A stretch of DNA of 64,000 nt from Blautia sp. (GTDB lineage: Bacteria; Bacillota; Clostridia; Lachnospirales; Lachnospiraceae), in NCBI GenBank assembly GCA_022777285.1, contig JALFGN010000056.1, positions 1 through 64,000 of the forward strand. The letters are read 5' to 3'. How positions within the stretch are numbered: the first letter of the stretch is position 1; each line of letters opens with the position of its first letter. Below, one piece after another: positions 52,225 through 60,087 of the stretch. The notes beneath the pieces were generated by a model. That model had not been told where the DNA came from, made no database searches, and saw only the letters and a list, made by a program, of their open reading frames with translations. Position numbers and translations under genes: made by a program.

Positions 52225-53310
52225 TTATTTCTTTGTAATAAATCCTTTTGCTTTCAGTGTTTCTGCACAGAGCACTGCACCGCCTGCTGCACCACGTACG
52301 GTGTTGTGTGAAAGGCCTACAAATTTGAAATCGTATACGGTGTCTTCTCTCAGACGTCCCACATTAATTCCCATTCCTTTTTCATAATCCACATCCAGTT
52401 TTACCTGCGGACGATTGTCTTCTTCCATGTAACGGATAAACTGTTTCGGTGCACTTGGCAGTTCCAGTTCCTGCGGAAGACCTTTGAAGTTCACCAGTTT
52501 CTCGATCAGCTGTTCTTTGGTTGGTTTCTTTCTGAATTTTACAAATACAGCTGCTGTATGTCCGTTTAATACAGGAACACGGATACACTGTGTTGTGATC
52601 ACCGGTTCGGATGCTTTTACGATTACACCGTCTTTGATCTCGCCCCACAGACGCAGTGGTTCCTGTTCGCTCTTTTCTTCTTCTCCGCCAATGTACGGGA
52701 TAATATTTTCTACCATTTCCGGCCATTCTTTAAATGTCTTTCCTGCTCCGGAAATTGCCTGATAAGTCGTTGCAACGACTTCATATGGTTCAAACTCTTT
52801 CCATGCAGTCAGTACCGGTGCATAGCTCTGAATGGAGCAGTTTGGTTTTACTGCAACAAATCCTCTGGTAGTTCCCAGACGTTTTTTCTGGAATTCAATG
52901 ACATCAAAGTGCTGTGGATTGATTTCCGGCACTACCATCGGCACATCCGGTGTCCATCTGTGTGCACTGTTATTGGAAACAACCGGTGTTTCTGTCTTTG
53001 CATATTCTTCTTCAATGGCTTTGATTTCTTCTTTGCTCATATCAACTGCCGAGAAAACGAAATCTACTGTCGCAGCAACTGCTTCTACATCTGCAACGTT
53101 CATAACAACCAGTTTCTTTACTGCTTCCGGCATCGGAGTATCCATTTTCCAGCGTGCTCCTACTGCTTCTTCGTATGTTTTTCCTGCACTTCTTGCACTG
53201 GCAGCCAGTGTTACAACCTCAAACCAGGGATGATTTTCCAGCAGAGAAATAAATCTCTGTCCTACCATACCGGTTGCTCCTAAAATACCTACTCTTAATT
53301 TCTCGCTCAT
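52225..53310 (-). CDS. asd: Aspartate-semialdehyde dehydrogenase
   Basis: It reduces aspartyl phosphate to the semialdehyde for lysine, threonine, methionine and diaminopimelate. The 361-residue enzyme starts RVGILGATGMVGQRFISLL (NADP site). The catalytic cysteine is in VAVKPNCSIQSY, and later motifs are YQAISGAGKTF, CIRVPVLNGHTAAV and GLSHNTVRGAAGGAVL. The sequence is of the archaeal/fungal-like type common in Clostridia, distinct from Bacillus Asd. AGGAGAAG lies before the start. It has its own promoter at 53389-53417. Confidence 0.95.
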   Translation of the reverse strand: MSEKLRVGILGATGMVGQRFISLLENHPWFEVVTLAASARSAGKTYEEAVGARWKMDTPMPEAVKKLVVMNVADVEAVAATVDFVFSAVDMSKEEIKAIEEEYAKTETPVVSNNSAHRWTPDVPMVVPEINPQHFDVIEFQKKRLGTTRGFVAVKPNCSIQSYAPVLTAWKEFEPYEVVATTYQAISGAGKTFKEWPEMVENIIPYIGGEEEKSEQEPLRLWGEIKDGVIVKASEPVITTQCIRVPVLNGHTAAVFVKFRKKPTKEQLIEKLVNFKGLPQELELPSAPKQFIRYMEEDNRPQVKLDVDYEKGMGINVGRLREDTVYDFKFVGLSHNTVRGAAGGAVLCAETLKAKGFITKK

Positions 53311-53388
53311 TGGACTCTTCTCCTTGCTATGTATTTCTTAATCTTTACAACGTGTATTTCTTACGCGTACATTTGTATTTTCTAAACA

Positions 53389-53417
53389 ATACTATACTAC
53401 TTTTTCTGAAAAAGCAA
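53389..53417 (-). promoter_or_regulatory. Promoter of asd
   Basis: Minus-strand TTGCTT (53417-53412) and TAGTAT (53394-53389) have a 17-base spacer. They sit just downstream of the argH stop. Confidence 0.55.
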
Positions 53418-53434
53418 GCATTTTTTCATGTTTT

Positions 53435-54814
53435 TTAGTTTTCTTCCAGATATTTTTTATGAAGGGCAAGCACCTGTTCCATAGCGGCTGCACCAGGCGC
53501 ACCGATGGTGTTTCTCTTCTCCACACAGTTCTTCATACTGATAGCTTCATAAATATCTTCTTTGAATACCGGACTGATTGACTGGTACTCTTCCAGCGTC
53601 ATTTCATCCAGAGAAATATTCTTGTCAATACAATACAGCACCAGACGTCCTACGATTCCATGGGCATCACGGAATGGTACCCCGTTATTTACCAGATAAT
53701 CTGCTGCATCCGTCGCATTGGTAAATCCGTTCTTGGCACTCTTTTCCATATTTTCCTTATTGAAGGAAATCGTTGCGATCATGCCGTTAAACAGTGCAAT
53801 GCATCCTTTCACTGTATCTATGGCATCAAAAGTAAATTCTTTATCTTCCTGCATATCTTTATTATATGCCAGCGGAATGCCCTTCATCGTCGTCAAAATG
53901 GAAACCAGCGCCCCATAGACACGTCCGGTCTTTCCACGAACCAGTTCTGCAATATCCGGATTTTTCTTCTGCGGCATAATACTGCTTCCTGTGCTGTATC
54001 CGTCATCGATTTCCACGAAACGGTATTCATTGGAATTCCATAAGATGATTTCTTCACAGAACCGGCTTAAATGCATCATAATGATAGATAAGGCAGATAA
54101 GGTTTCAATCAGATAATCTCTGTCTGCCACAGAATCCATACTGTTCAGGGTAGGACCGTCAAACCCAAGCTGACTTGCTGTATATTCCCGGTCCAGAGGA
54201 TACGTCGTTCCTGCAAGCGCACCGCTTCCCAGAGGGCACAGATTCAAACGTGCAGAAGCATCAGCCAGACGGCTTCTGTCCCGCTTAAACATTTCAAAAT
54301 ATGCCCCGAAATGATGTGCCAGCGTAACCGGCTGCGCTTTTTGTAAATGCGTAAATCCCGGCATATAAGTATGAACATTCTCGCTCATAATCCTATAAAT
54401 GGTTTCCAACAGTTCTTTCAGAAGAAGATCGATCTCTCCGATCTCATCTCTTACATACATTTTCATATCCAGTGCCACCTGGTCATTACGGCTTCTTCCT
54501 GTGTGAAGCTTCTTTCCCACATCTCCACAGCGATCGATCAGATTTGCTTCCACAAAACTGTGGATATCTTCATATTCTTCTGAAAATACAAGTGTCCCTG
54601 CTTCAATATCCTCCAGAATACTCTTCAGTCCTTTCAGGATCTCTTCTTTTTCCTGTTCTTCAATAATTCCCTGTTTCGCAAGCATGGATGCATGTGCCAT
54701 ACTTCCTGTAATGTCCTGTCTGTACAGTTTTGAATCAAAACTTAAGGACGCGTTAAAATTATACACAAGCTTATCGGTTTCTTTTGTGAAACGTCCGCCC
54801 CACAACTGAGCCAT
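53435..54814 (-). CDS. argH: Argininosuccinate lyase
   Basis: The last step of arginine synthesis: argininosuccinate to arginine plus fumarate. The 459-residue enzyme starts LWGGRFTKETDKLVYNFNASLSFD. It has HTGRSRNDQVALDMKMY, TYMPGFTHLQKAQPVTLAHH and the fumarase-superfamily signature GSSIMPQKKNPDIAELVRGKTGR with the catalytic serine. GAGGG precedes the ATG. argG is not next to it. It follows queH after a 56-base gap. Confidence 0.97.
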   Translation of the reverse strand: MAQLWGGRFTKETDKLVYNFNASLSFDSKLYRQDITGSMAHASMLAKQGIIEEQEKEEILKGLKSILEDIEAGTLVFSEEYEDIHSFVEANLIDRCGDVGKKLHTGRSRNDQVALDMKMYVRDEIGEIDLLLKELLETIYRIMSENVHTYMPGFTHLQKAQPVTLAHHFGAYFEMFKRDRSRLADASARLNLCPLGSGALAGTTYPLDREYTASQLGFDGPTLNSMDSVADRDYLIETLSALSIIMMHLSRFCEEIILWNSNEYRFVEIDDGYSTGSSIMPQKKNPDIAELVRGKTGRVYGALVSILTTMKGIPLAYNKDMQEDKEFTFDAIDTVKGCIALFNGMIATISFNKENMEKSAKNGFTNATDAADYLVNNGVPFRDAHGIVGRLVLYCIDKNISLDEMTLEEYQSISPVFKEDIYEAISMKNCVEKRNTIGAPGAAAMEQVLALHKKYLEEN

Positions 54815-54870
54815 CTTCTGTCCCTCATTTCTTTTCTGTTTTTTATATTTCCTATCAGTTTAACATTATC

Positions 54871-55518
54871 TTAATCCCTGTGCAAGGAATTTTTCCTTAT
54901 GTCCCGTTCTCTTTTTGAAAATACACAGCCGCAGAAATCCTGTCTGTACAGATCATATTCTGCTGAAAGTTCAATGGAACGCTTATAACCGTTCTTTTTC
55001 TTAAAATCAGAGGGCAGATGCTTCACCCCGTATTTCTGTTCCAGTTCCTCTCCGATTTCATTGAGCTTTGCCGCATTTTTTAATGGACTGATGGTCAATG
55101 TCGTAGCAAAATAGTCATATCCGCCTTCTGCAGCCATCCTGGCCGTTTCTTCCAGGCGCAGCCGATAACAGGCAAAGCACCGTTCGCCGCCTTCCGGTAT
55201 GCTTTCCATTCCCTTCGCCATTTCATAAAATTTTTCCGGACAATAGGCTCCGGAAAGAAAAACCGGTCGATTTTGAAAAGGCATCCGCTCAATCAGACGT
55301 TCCAGTTCTTCCTCCCGTTTTTTGTACTCCGATTCCGGAGAAATGTTTGGATTATAAAAAAAGTCCGTAATGTGAAAAAAAGGAGACAGGTATTCCAGCA
55401 CATAGCTGCTGCATGGTGCGCAGCAGCTGTGCAGGAACAGCGTAGGGATCCTGTCTTCCTTCTGATGTTTCTCTATGATTTTTTCCAGTTCTTTCCGGTA
55501 GTTTCTTTTCTGCTCCAT
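54871..55518 (-). CDS. queH: Epoxyqueuosine reductase QueH
   Basis: It reduces epoxyqueuosine to queuosine in tRNA, the non-cobalamin alternative to QueG. The 215-residue protein shows the conserved cysteine pairs LHSCCAPCSSYVLEYL and CFACYRLRLEETAR plus the late DFCGCVFSKRERD; these bind an Fe-S cluster and a second metal in characterised QueH. It also has ITDFFYNPNISPESEYKKR. The start at 55518 lies two bases after the D-lactate-dehydrogenase-like gene. No other queuosine genes are in the window. Confidence 0.93.
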   Translation of the reverse strand: MEQKRNYRKELEKIIEKHQKEDRIPTLFLHSCCAPCSSYVLEYLSPFFHITDFFYNPNISPESEYKKREEELERLIERMPFQNRPVFLSGAYCPEKFYEMAKGMESIPEGGERCFACYRLRLEETARMAAEGGYDYFATTLTISPLKNAAKLNEIGEELEQKYGVKHLPSDFKKKNGYKRSIELSAEYDLYRQDFCGCVFSKRERDIRKNSLHRD

Positions 55519-55520
55519 TC

Positions 55521-56516
55521 TTACCCCTGTTTTACGACTTCATTTCCTGTGCTTTCTCCTTTTTCAAAAGCAACCGCATTATCAAGGGTTGTCTGTGAAA
55601 TAGCTGCCAGTGCCTCCTCTGTAAAGAATCCCTGATGAGAGGTAATCATTACATTCGGGAAGGATAACAGTCTTGCTGTAGTAGAATGCTCCAGGATTTC
55701 ATCGGAACGGTCCTCAAATACATTCTTTGTCTCTTCCTCGTATACGTCAAGTCCAACTCCAAAAAATTTTCTCGCACGGATACCTTCGATCAGATCTGCT
55801 GTTTTTACCAGACCGCCTCTTGAAGTATTTACCAGTACCACTCCGTCTTTCATTTTAACAATTGTCTCTTTATTAATCAAGTGGTATGTGTCATCCATAA
55901 GCGGACAGTGAAGAGAAATCAGATCGCTGGTCTGCAGAAGTTCATCCAGAGATACATACTCTACAAAATCCAGATCCGGATTTTTATACACATCATAAGC
56001 AATGACTTTCATGCCAAAACCACGACAGATTCTTGCCATGGCAGCTCCGATCTTACCGGTACCTACAATGCCTGCTGTTTTCTGGTAGAAATTAAAGCCC
56101 ATAAGACCGCCAAGACTGAAGTCATTCTCTCTTACTTTCACATAAGCCTTATGAAGTCTTCTGGTAACCCCCAGCGCAAGAGCCATCGCATGCTCTGCAA
56201 CTGCTTCCGGAGAATACCCCGGCACACGCATAACTTTTATCTGATACTGGGCAGCCTTTTCCAGATCCACATTATTAAATCCTGCGCAGCGCATAAGAAT
56301 CAGCTTCACACCTGCTTCCTGCAGCTTCTCCACGGTCTCTGTTCCCACATCGGAACTTACAAACGCACACACTGCATCAAATCCCTTTGCCAGCGGCGCA
56401 GTTTTCGGTGTAAGGTCTGTCTTCAGATAGTCCATCTCTATTCCCGGATAATTCTTTAACTGTTTATCAAAAGATTCCTTGTCGTAGTTCTTTGTATCGT
56501 AGAATAAAATTTTCAT
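55521..56516 (-). CDS. D-lactate dehydrogenase-like 2-hydroxyacid dehydrogenase
   Basis: A 331-residue NAD-dependent D-2-hydroxyacid dehydrogenase. The N terminus is KILFYDTKNYDKESFDKQL. The cofactor motif is GIVGTGKIGAAMARICRGFGMKVIAYD. Catalytic residues are in VLVNTSRGGLVKT (Arg), GLDVYEEETKNVFEDRS (Glu) and MITSHQGFFTEEALAAI (His), the D-LDH pattern. Two starts have ribosome binding sites: 56558 (AAGGAG, seven bases) adding 14 odd residues, and 56516 (AGGAGG, nine bases) matching the family N terminus, which I prefer. It likely forms D-lactate from pyruvate. Confidence 0.92.
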   Translation of the reverse strand: MKILFYDTKNYDKESFDKQLKNYPGIEMDYLKTDLTPKTAPLAKGFDAVCAFVSSDVGTETVEKLQEAGVKLILMRCAGFNNVDLEKAAQYQIKVMRVPGYSPEAVAEHAMALALGVTRRLHKAYVKVRENDFSLGGLMGFNFYQKTAGIVGTGKIGAAMARICRGFGMKVIAYDVYKNPDLDFVEYVSLDELLQTSDLISLHCPLMDDTYHLINKETIVKMKDGVVLVNTSRGGLVKTADLIEGIRARKFFGVGLDVYEEETKNVFEDRSDEILEHSTTARLLSFPNVMITSHQGFFTEEALAAISQTTLDNAVAFEKGESTGNEVVKQG

Positions 56517-56582
56517 GTTCCTGTTCCTCCTGACTGATGATTTTAATAAGATGCCCATTTCTGTTCTCCTTAATTCATACTT

Positions 56583-56611
56583 ATTTTATCAAGTTTTCCT
56601 CCTCCAATCAA
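56583..56611 (-). promoter_or_regulatory. Promoter of the D-lactate dehydrogenase-like gene
   Basis: Minus-strand TTGATT (56611-56606) and TAAAAT (56588-56583) have a 17-base spacer, between the inverted-repeat element and the gene. Confidence 0.65.
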
Positions 56612-56716
56612 CACTTTGTTAAAAAATAGACGATTTTCTACCTTTTTCACAAACAGTCAGCTGTCTCTAACCATTTTTTCGCCATTTTGCAGGATTCTGA
56701 ACCAGCCCAACTTCCA

Positions 56717-57178
56717 GCTTTTTTCCTGTATCGGGCACAGTTTCTTTTTCACTGGCCGATTCGGGATTTCAGTGCTTTCAGGATTTCCTGACAATCATCC
56801 TTTATGGCAGAAAAATTTTCCAAAACTCACACTGCTATCTCATGCCGTCTCCCGGATACGTCCTGCAAAAGCATTGAGCAAAGGCTGTTACAGGTACCCA
56901 AAACGGTGCAGCAGGGATGAACTGTGGACCGTGCACCGTTCAAGCGAAGCGCGTTTGCTAAGGGCCACAGAAATCAAACATCCCTGCTCCCGTTTTGCTG
57001 GTACCTGTTAAGGCTTTGATTTGCTTTTGCAGGACGTATCCGGGAGACGGCATGGATGCAGTGCTCAAACACTGGAAAATTTTCTGCTTTGATGATTTTA
57101 CAGGAAATCCGAAAGTACTAAGAAATCCCTGCATATGGCCATATGAAAAAAGAAAATGGGCCCGATACAGGAAAAAGC
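56717..57178 (-). repeat. Long inverted-repeat element, copy 2 (complete)
   Basis: A 462-base interrupted hairpin, nearly identical in its core to copy 1 but in opposite orientation. The outer arms pair 56717-56758 with about 57136-57178 (TTTCCTGTATCGGGC / GCCCGATACAGGAAA). The inner stem 56842-56873 pairs perfectly with 57022-57053. The tip stem is CTGTGG/CCACAG. It fills most of the 725 bases between the divergent D-lactate-dehydrogenase-like and ABC transporter genes. No protein-coding signal is convincing. Outer arms and inner stem differ in sequence from copy 1 yet keep their pairing. Confidence 0.88.
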
Positions 57179-57244
57179 GGACGGTTGAGCTGCGTTCAGA
57201 ATCCTTTTGGTATTTTTCTGCTGTCAATGGGGATTTTTTTTCAT

Positions 57245-57261
57245 ATTCTATTTTATAGAAT
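57245..57261 (+). promoter_or_regulatory. Perfect palindrome upstream of the ABC importer genes
   Basis: ATTCTAT-TTT-ATAGAAT, a 17-bp perfect inverted repeat 22 bases before the ATPase start. It overlaps a possible -10 (TATTCT, with CTGTCA 17 bases upstream), so it may be an operator. Confidence 0.5.
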
Positions 57262-57283
57262 GGTTTTTTGTAGGAAAGGGCGG

Positions 57284-58063
57284 ATGAAATTGTCCACACC
57301 TCTTTTGGAAGTAAAAGATGTCAGTTATGCCTATCACACAAAGTCCGGAGAGACGCTTGCGCTTTCCCATATCCGTTTTTCTTTATCTAAGGGAGAATTT
57401 CTGGCTGTTGTTGGTCCTTCGGGTTGTGGAAAGTCCACGCTGCTGGATATGATCTGTGGTATTTTAAGTCCGGAAACCGGTGAAATTCTCATGAATGGCC
57501 GGCCGCTTTGTGAAAATACGGCGAATATCGGTTATATGCTTCAGAAGGATCATTTATTCGAATGGAGAACCATTTACAGCAATGTACTTCTCGGACTGGA
57601 AATTCAAAAGAAAAACACTGCCAAAGCAAGAGAAACGGTTGATCATCTTCTGACGGATTACGGACTGGATAAATTTAAGGATTCCCGGCCTTCCCAATTG
57701 TCCGGCGGGATGCGGCAAAGGGCCGCTCTGATTCGCACACTGGCTCTTGAGCCGGATCTTCTTCTTCTGGATGAGCCTTTTTCTGCGCTTGATTATCAGA
57801 CGCGTCTTTCGGTAGCGGATGACATTGGAAAAATCATCCGCAGGGAAGAAAAAACTGCCATACTTGTAACGCATGATATTTCCGAAGCCATCAGTATGGC
57901 TGACCGGATTCTGATTCTGAGCAAGCGTCCTGCCTCTGTCCAAAAGGAAATCCGAATTCATCTTTCTGTAGAAAACCGGACGCCGTTTTCTTCCCGCAGT
58001 GCTCCGGAATTTAAATTGTATTTCAACGAAATCTGGAAGGAGTTGAACCATTATGGATGCTAG
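57284..58063 (+). CDS. ABC importer ATPase (SsuB/TauB/ThiZ-like)
   Basis: A 259-residue ATPase. Walker A is VVGPSGCGKSTLLD, the Q-loop YMLQKDHLFEWRTIYSNVLLGLE, the signature QLSGGMRQRAALIRTLA, Walker B LLLLDEPFSALD and the switch VTHDISEA. The Q-loop and overall pattern match ATPases of nitrate/sulfonate/taurine/hydroxymethylpyrimidine importers. I chose ATG 57284 (MKLSTPLLEVKDVSY) with AGGAAAG upstream; the long upstream frame is noncoding repeat. It overlaps the permease gene by 11 bases. No substrate-binding protein gene is next to it. Confidence 0.92.
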   Translation: MKLSTPLLEVKDVSYAYHTKSGETLALSHIRFSLSKGEFLAVVGPSGCGKSTLLDMICGILSPETGEILMNGRPLCENTANIGYMLQKDHLFEWRTIYSNVLLGLEIQKKNTAKARETVDHLLTDYGLDKFKDSRPSQLSGGMRQRAALIRTLALEPDLLLLDEPFSALDYQTRLSVADDIGKIIRREEKTAILVTHDISEAISMADRILILSKRPASVQKEIRIHLSVENRTPFSSRSAPEFKLYFNEIWKELNHYGC

Positions 58064-58862
58064 AACTCCCCTGTCCGGCGGACAGCAGCGCTATTTGATC
58101 ACGCTGCGAAGAGAATTGCGTGTTGTCCGTTTGTCACGGGCAGGTCTGTTTCTTTTCTTTCTTCTTCTCTGGGAAAGCACCGCACAAAAAGGAATCCTTG
58201 ATTCTTTTATTTTTTCCAGTCCTTCTCTGATTTTGTCCGCATTTCTGCGTATGATAAAGGACGGCAGTCTGCTGACACATACAGGCGTGACGCTTTTTGA
58301 GACGCTGCTCAGCTTTGCGCTTGTCACGGTACTGGGCATTGGCATTGCCCTTTTCCTCTGGTGTTTTCCAAGACTTGCCTCTGTCCTGGAACCTTATCTG
58401 GTCATTCTGAACAGTCTTCCGAAATCGGCGCTGGCTCCGCTTCTGATCGTATGGCTTGGAAGCAATATGCGTACCATTGTTGTCGCCGGTATTTCTGTGG
58501 CAATTTTCGGAGCGGTTCTGAATCTGTACACCGGGTTTGAAGAAACGGATCCGGATAAACTGAAACTGATCAAAACCTTAAAAGGAACCAGAAAAGATGC
58601 ACTTTTTCAGGTAGTCCTGCCTGCCTCTGTTCCCCTTTCTTTCAGTATTATGAAAGTGAATATCGGTTTGTGTCTGATCGGTGTCGTGATCGGTGAAATG
58701 ATCGGCAGCAAAGAAGGACTTGGATACCTGATCATTTATTCCAGTCAGGTCTTCCAGCTGACCCCCATGATTCTTGCTATTTTTATTCTCTGTGTGATTG
58801 CTGTCCTTCTTTACAGTCTGATTACCATCGCTGAAAAACAATATTTGAAAAAGCGGGCATAG
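58053..58862 (+). CDS. ABC importer permease (SsuC/TauC-like)
   Basis: A 269-residue membrane permease with six predicted helices and the EAA-like cytoplasmic loop KLIKTLKGTRKDALFQVVLPASVP. The segment LPKSALAPLLIVWLGSNMRTIVVAGISVAIFGAVLNLYTGFEETD is typical of the sulfonate/nitrate/HMP permease family. It is translated in an 11-base overlap with the ATPase. A terminator follows the stop at once, so the operon has only two genes and the binding protein must be elsewhere or absent. Confidence 0.92.
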   Translation: MDARTPLSGGQQRYLITLRRELRVVRLSRAGLFLFFLLLWESTAQKGILDSFIFSSPSLILSAFLRMIKDGSLLTHTGVTLFETLLSFALVTVLGIGIALFLWCFPRLASVLEPYLVILNSLPKSALAPLLIVWLGSNMRTIVVAGISVAIFGAVLNLYTGFEETDPDKLKLIKTLKGTRKDALFQVVLPASVPLSFSIMKVNIGLCLIGVVIGEMIGSKEGLGYLIIYSSQVFQLTPMILAIFILCVIAVLLYSLITIAEKQYLKKRA

Positions 58863-58867
58863 TAAAA

Positions 58868-58908
58868 AGAAGTCCTCACCTGCATATAAATTTTCGGTGA
58901 GGACTTCT
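58868..58908. terminator. Terminator between the ABC permease gene and the 58-residue ORF
   Basis: AGAAGTCCTCACC pairs perfectly with GGTGAGGACTTCT around 15 bases. It lies between convergent stops and can serve both strands. Confidence 0.85.
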
Positions 58909-58911
58909 CTC

Positions 58912-59088
58912 TTATCCAACAATGCTGTACTGGAGCATCTCATAAGCAATCCGGTTTCCTTCCATAATTTCCGGGGGCATGAGTGCCCTTGCCACACATT
59001 TCAGTTCTGCATCCAGCTCATCAATCCGCTCCAGATACGCATAATCTCCATCAATTCTTTTCACAATATAATCGATTCTTTCAAACAT
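58912..59088 (-). CDS. 58-residue conserved-looking small protein
   Basis: A small ORF reading MFERIDYIVKRIDGDYAYLE then RIDELDAELKCVARALMPPE and IMEGNRIAYEMLQYSIVG. It is acidic, mostly helical, soluble and has no metal motif. AAAGGA lies seven bases before the ATG, and its start overlaps the end of the 128-residue ORF by eight bases, implying coupling. The terminator follows directly. The tail resembles short proteins that accompany similar small helical ORFs in Lachnospiraceae, but I cannot name a family. Confidence 0.7.
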   Translation of the reverse strand: MFERIDYIVKRIDGDYAYLERIDELDAELKCVARALMPPEIMEGNRIAYEMLQYSIVG

Positions 59089-59467
59089 CCTTCTGTCCTT
59101 TCTTTTGACAATGCCAACTGTTCCACTTTTTCATTTTATCATCTACAAGACGGTTAAGCAAGCTTACCGTTATCTCCTGTTCTGTTTTACCCCCCAGCAA
59201 ATCTACGCTGTAACGAAATCCCGCCAGGAATCCGTTTTCCTGGGCACAGAAAGCCACTTTATAAAATTTTTCTCTCCATGCTTCATATTCACTGGAAGAA
59301 AGAGAGTCTCGATATTCTGCCAGTACTTCATTTACTGCCTCTTCCAGTTTCTGTTCGGCCTGTTCCAGATAAACCGATTGCTGTGGAAGTAAAAGCTGTC
59401 CGTAAATATCCCGCAGCAGATTCTCTCCTTTTAACTTCTTTTCTTTTTCTTCCTTTTCTTCTTTCAT
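59081..59467 (-). CDS. 128-residue helical protein, DUF6809-like
   Basis: A soluble protein with a charged lysine/glutamate N terminus (EEKEEKEKKLKGEN). Then comes LLRDIYGQLLLPQQSVYLEQAEQKLEEAVNEVLAEYRDSLSSSEYEAWREKFYKVAFCAQENGFLAGFRYSVDLLGG in pieces. The pattern (LY-x-G/Q-x-L-x-P early, then an acidic helix and F-x-x-GF-x-x-G-x-x-L) resembles the DUF6809 family of Clostridia, a by-eye assignment. It is divergent from an XRE regulator across an intergenic region containing three 10-bp-spaced repeats and is coupled to the 58-residue ORF. Function unknown. Confidence 0.7.
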   Translation of the reverse strand: MKEEKEEKEKKLKGENLLRDIYGQLLLPQQSVYLEQAEQKLEEAVNEVLAEYRDSLSSSEYEAWREKFYKVAFCAQENGFLAGFRYSVDLLGGKTEQEITVSLLNRLVDDKMKKWNSWHCQKKGQKDV

Positions 59468-59556
59468 AATCTATCTCTCCATTCTAAAATTATTTTATTC
59501 GCTTCTTCTATTATAACTGGAAAAACGGACAAATGTTGCCATTTTTACATATTTTC

Positions 59557-59590
59557 TTTCGACACTTTTCGACATTTTACGACATTTTTG
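59557..59590. repeat. Three direct repeats with exact 10-bp period (TTTCGACA type)
   Basis: TTTCGACA at 59557-59564, TTTCGACA at 59567-59574 and TTACGACA at 59577-59584, each ten bases apart. They lie between the divergent 128-residue ORF and XRE gene. This is a likely operator array on one face of the helix. Confidence 0.6.
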
Positions 59591-59646
59591 TGTTTTTTTT
59601 ACTTACAATAACTATTTTTTAGTTTTAAATGATTATTTTATGGCTA

Positions 59647-59675
59647 TTCAAACGTTAAAATAGGGTGTATACTAT
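59647..59675 (+). promoter_or_regulatory. Promoter of the 105-residue XRE regulator
   Basis: TTCAAA (59647-59652) and TACTAT (59670-59675) have a 17-base spacer, 16 bases before the ATG. Confidence 0.6.
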
Positions 59676-59691
59676 AAGTGGAGGGTTTATC

Positions 59692-60009
59692 ATGGAGGAA
59701 ATCAGCTTTGAGCATATTAGTCATCGTTTAAGAGAACTGCGTATCGCAAGAGGACTGACACAAGAATATATTGCAAATAAGCTGGATATAAATCCCAGCC
59801 ATATCAGTAATATTGAAAATAACCGAGTAAAAGTATCTTTGACTACTTTGGTGAACATGTGTAATATTCTTGATACTACGGTCGATTATGTCCTGTCTGA
59901 TTCGTATAACGATACGGAAAGTCCTTTGAATCAGGAAATTCTGAAAGAACTGTCAAACTGTGATAATGAAAAGAAAGAAAAGATTCTAAAGATTATCCGG
60001 ATTCTATAA
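59692..60009 (+). CDS. XRE-family HTH regulator, 105 residues
   Basis: The N-terminal HTH is textbook: HRLRELRIARGLTQEYIANKLDINPSHISNIENNRVKVSLTTLVNMCNILDTTVDYVL. A short acidic C-terminal tail follows (LNQEILKELSNCDNEKKEKILKIIRIL). It is the SinR/ImmR-like small regulator type. I chose ATG 59692 with GGAGGG upstream. It probably binds the 10-bp repeats in the shared upstream region and controls itself and/or the divergent small-protein pair; this is inferred from position. Confidence 0.92.
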   Translation: MEEISFEHISHRLRELRIARGLTQEYIANKLDINPSHISNIENNRVKVSLTTLVNMCNILDTTVDYVLSDSYNDTESPLNQEILKELSNCDNEKKEKILKIIRIL

Positions 60010-60030
60010 CCGGTTTTTCCAGATACGCGT

Positions 60031-60072
60031 AAAAAAGCAATGCATGAAGAAGTTTCTTGCATTGCTTTTTTT
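60031..60072. terminator. Bidirectional terminator between the XRE gene and the 76-residue ORF
   Basis: AAAAAAGCAATGCA pairs with TGCATTGCTTTTTT around 13 bases, with A- and T-runs on both sides, between convergent genes. Confidence 0.9.
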
Positions 60073-60087
60073 GTATACATTATACAA

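Noticed and set aside
57143..57283. Upstream extension of the ABC ATPase by 47 codons
   Set aside because: The extra residues come from the arm of the inverted-repeat element; the conserved ATPase N terminus starts at 57284 with its own RBS.
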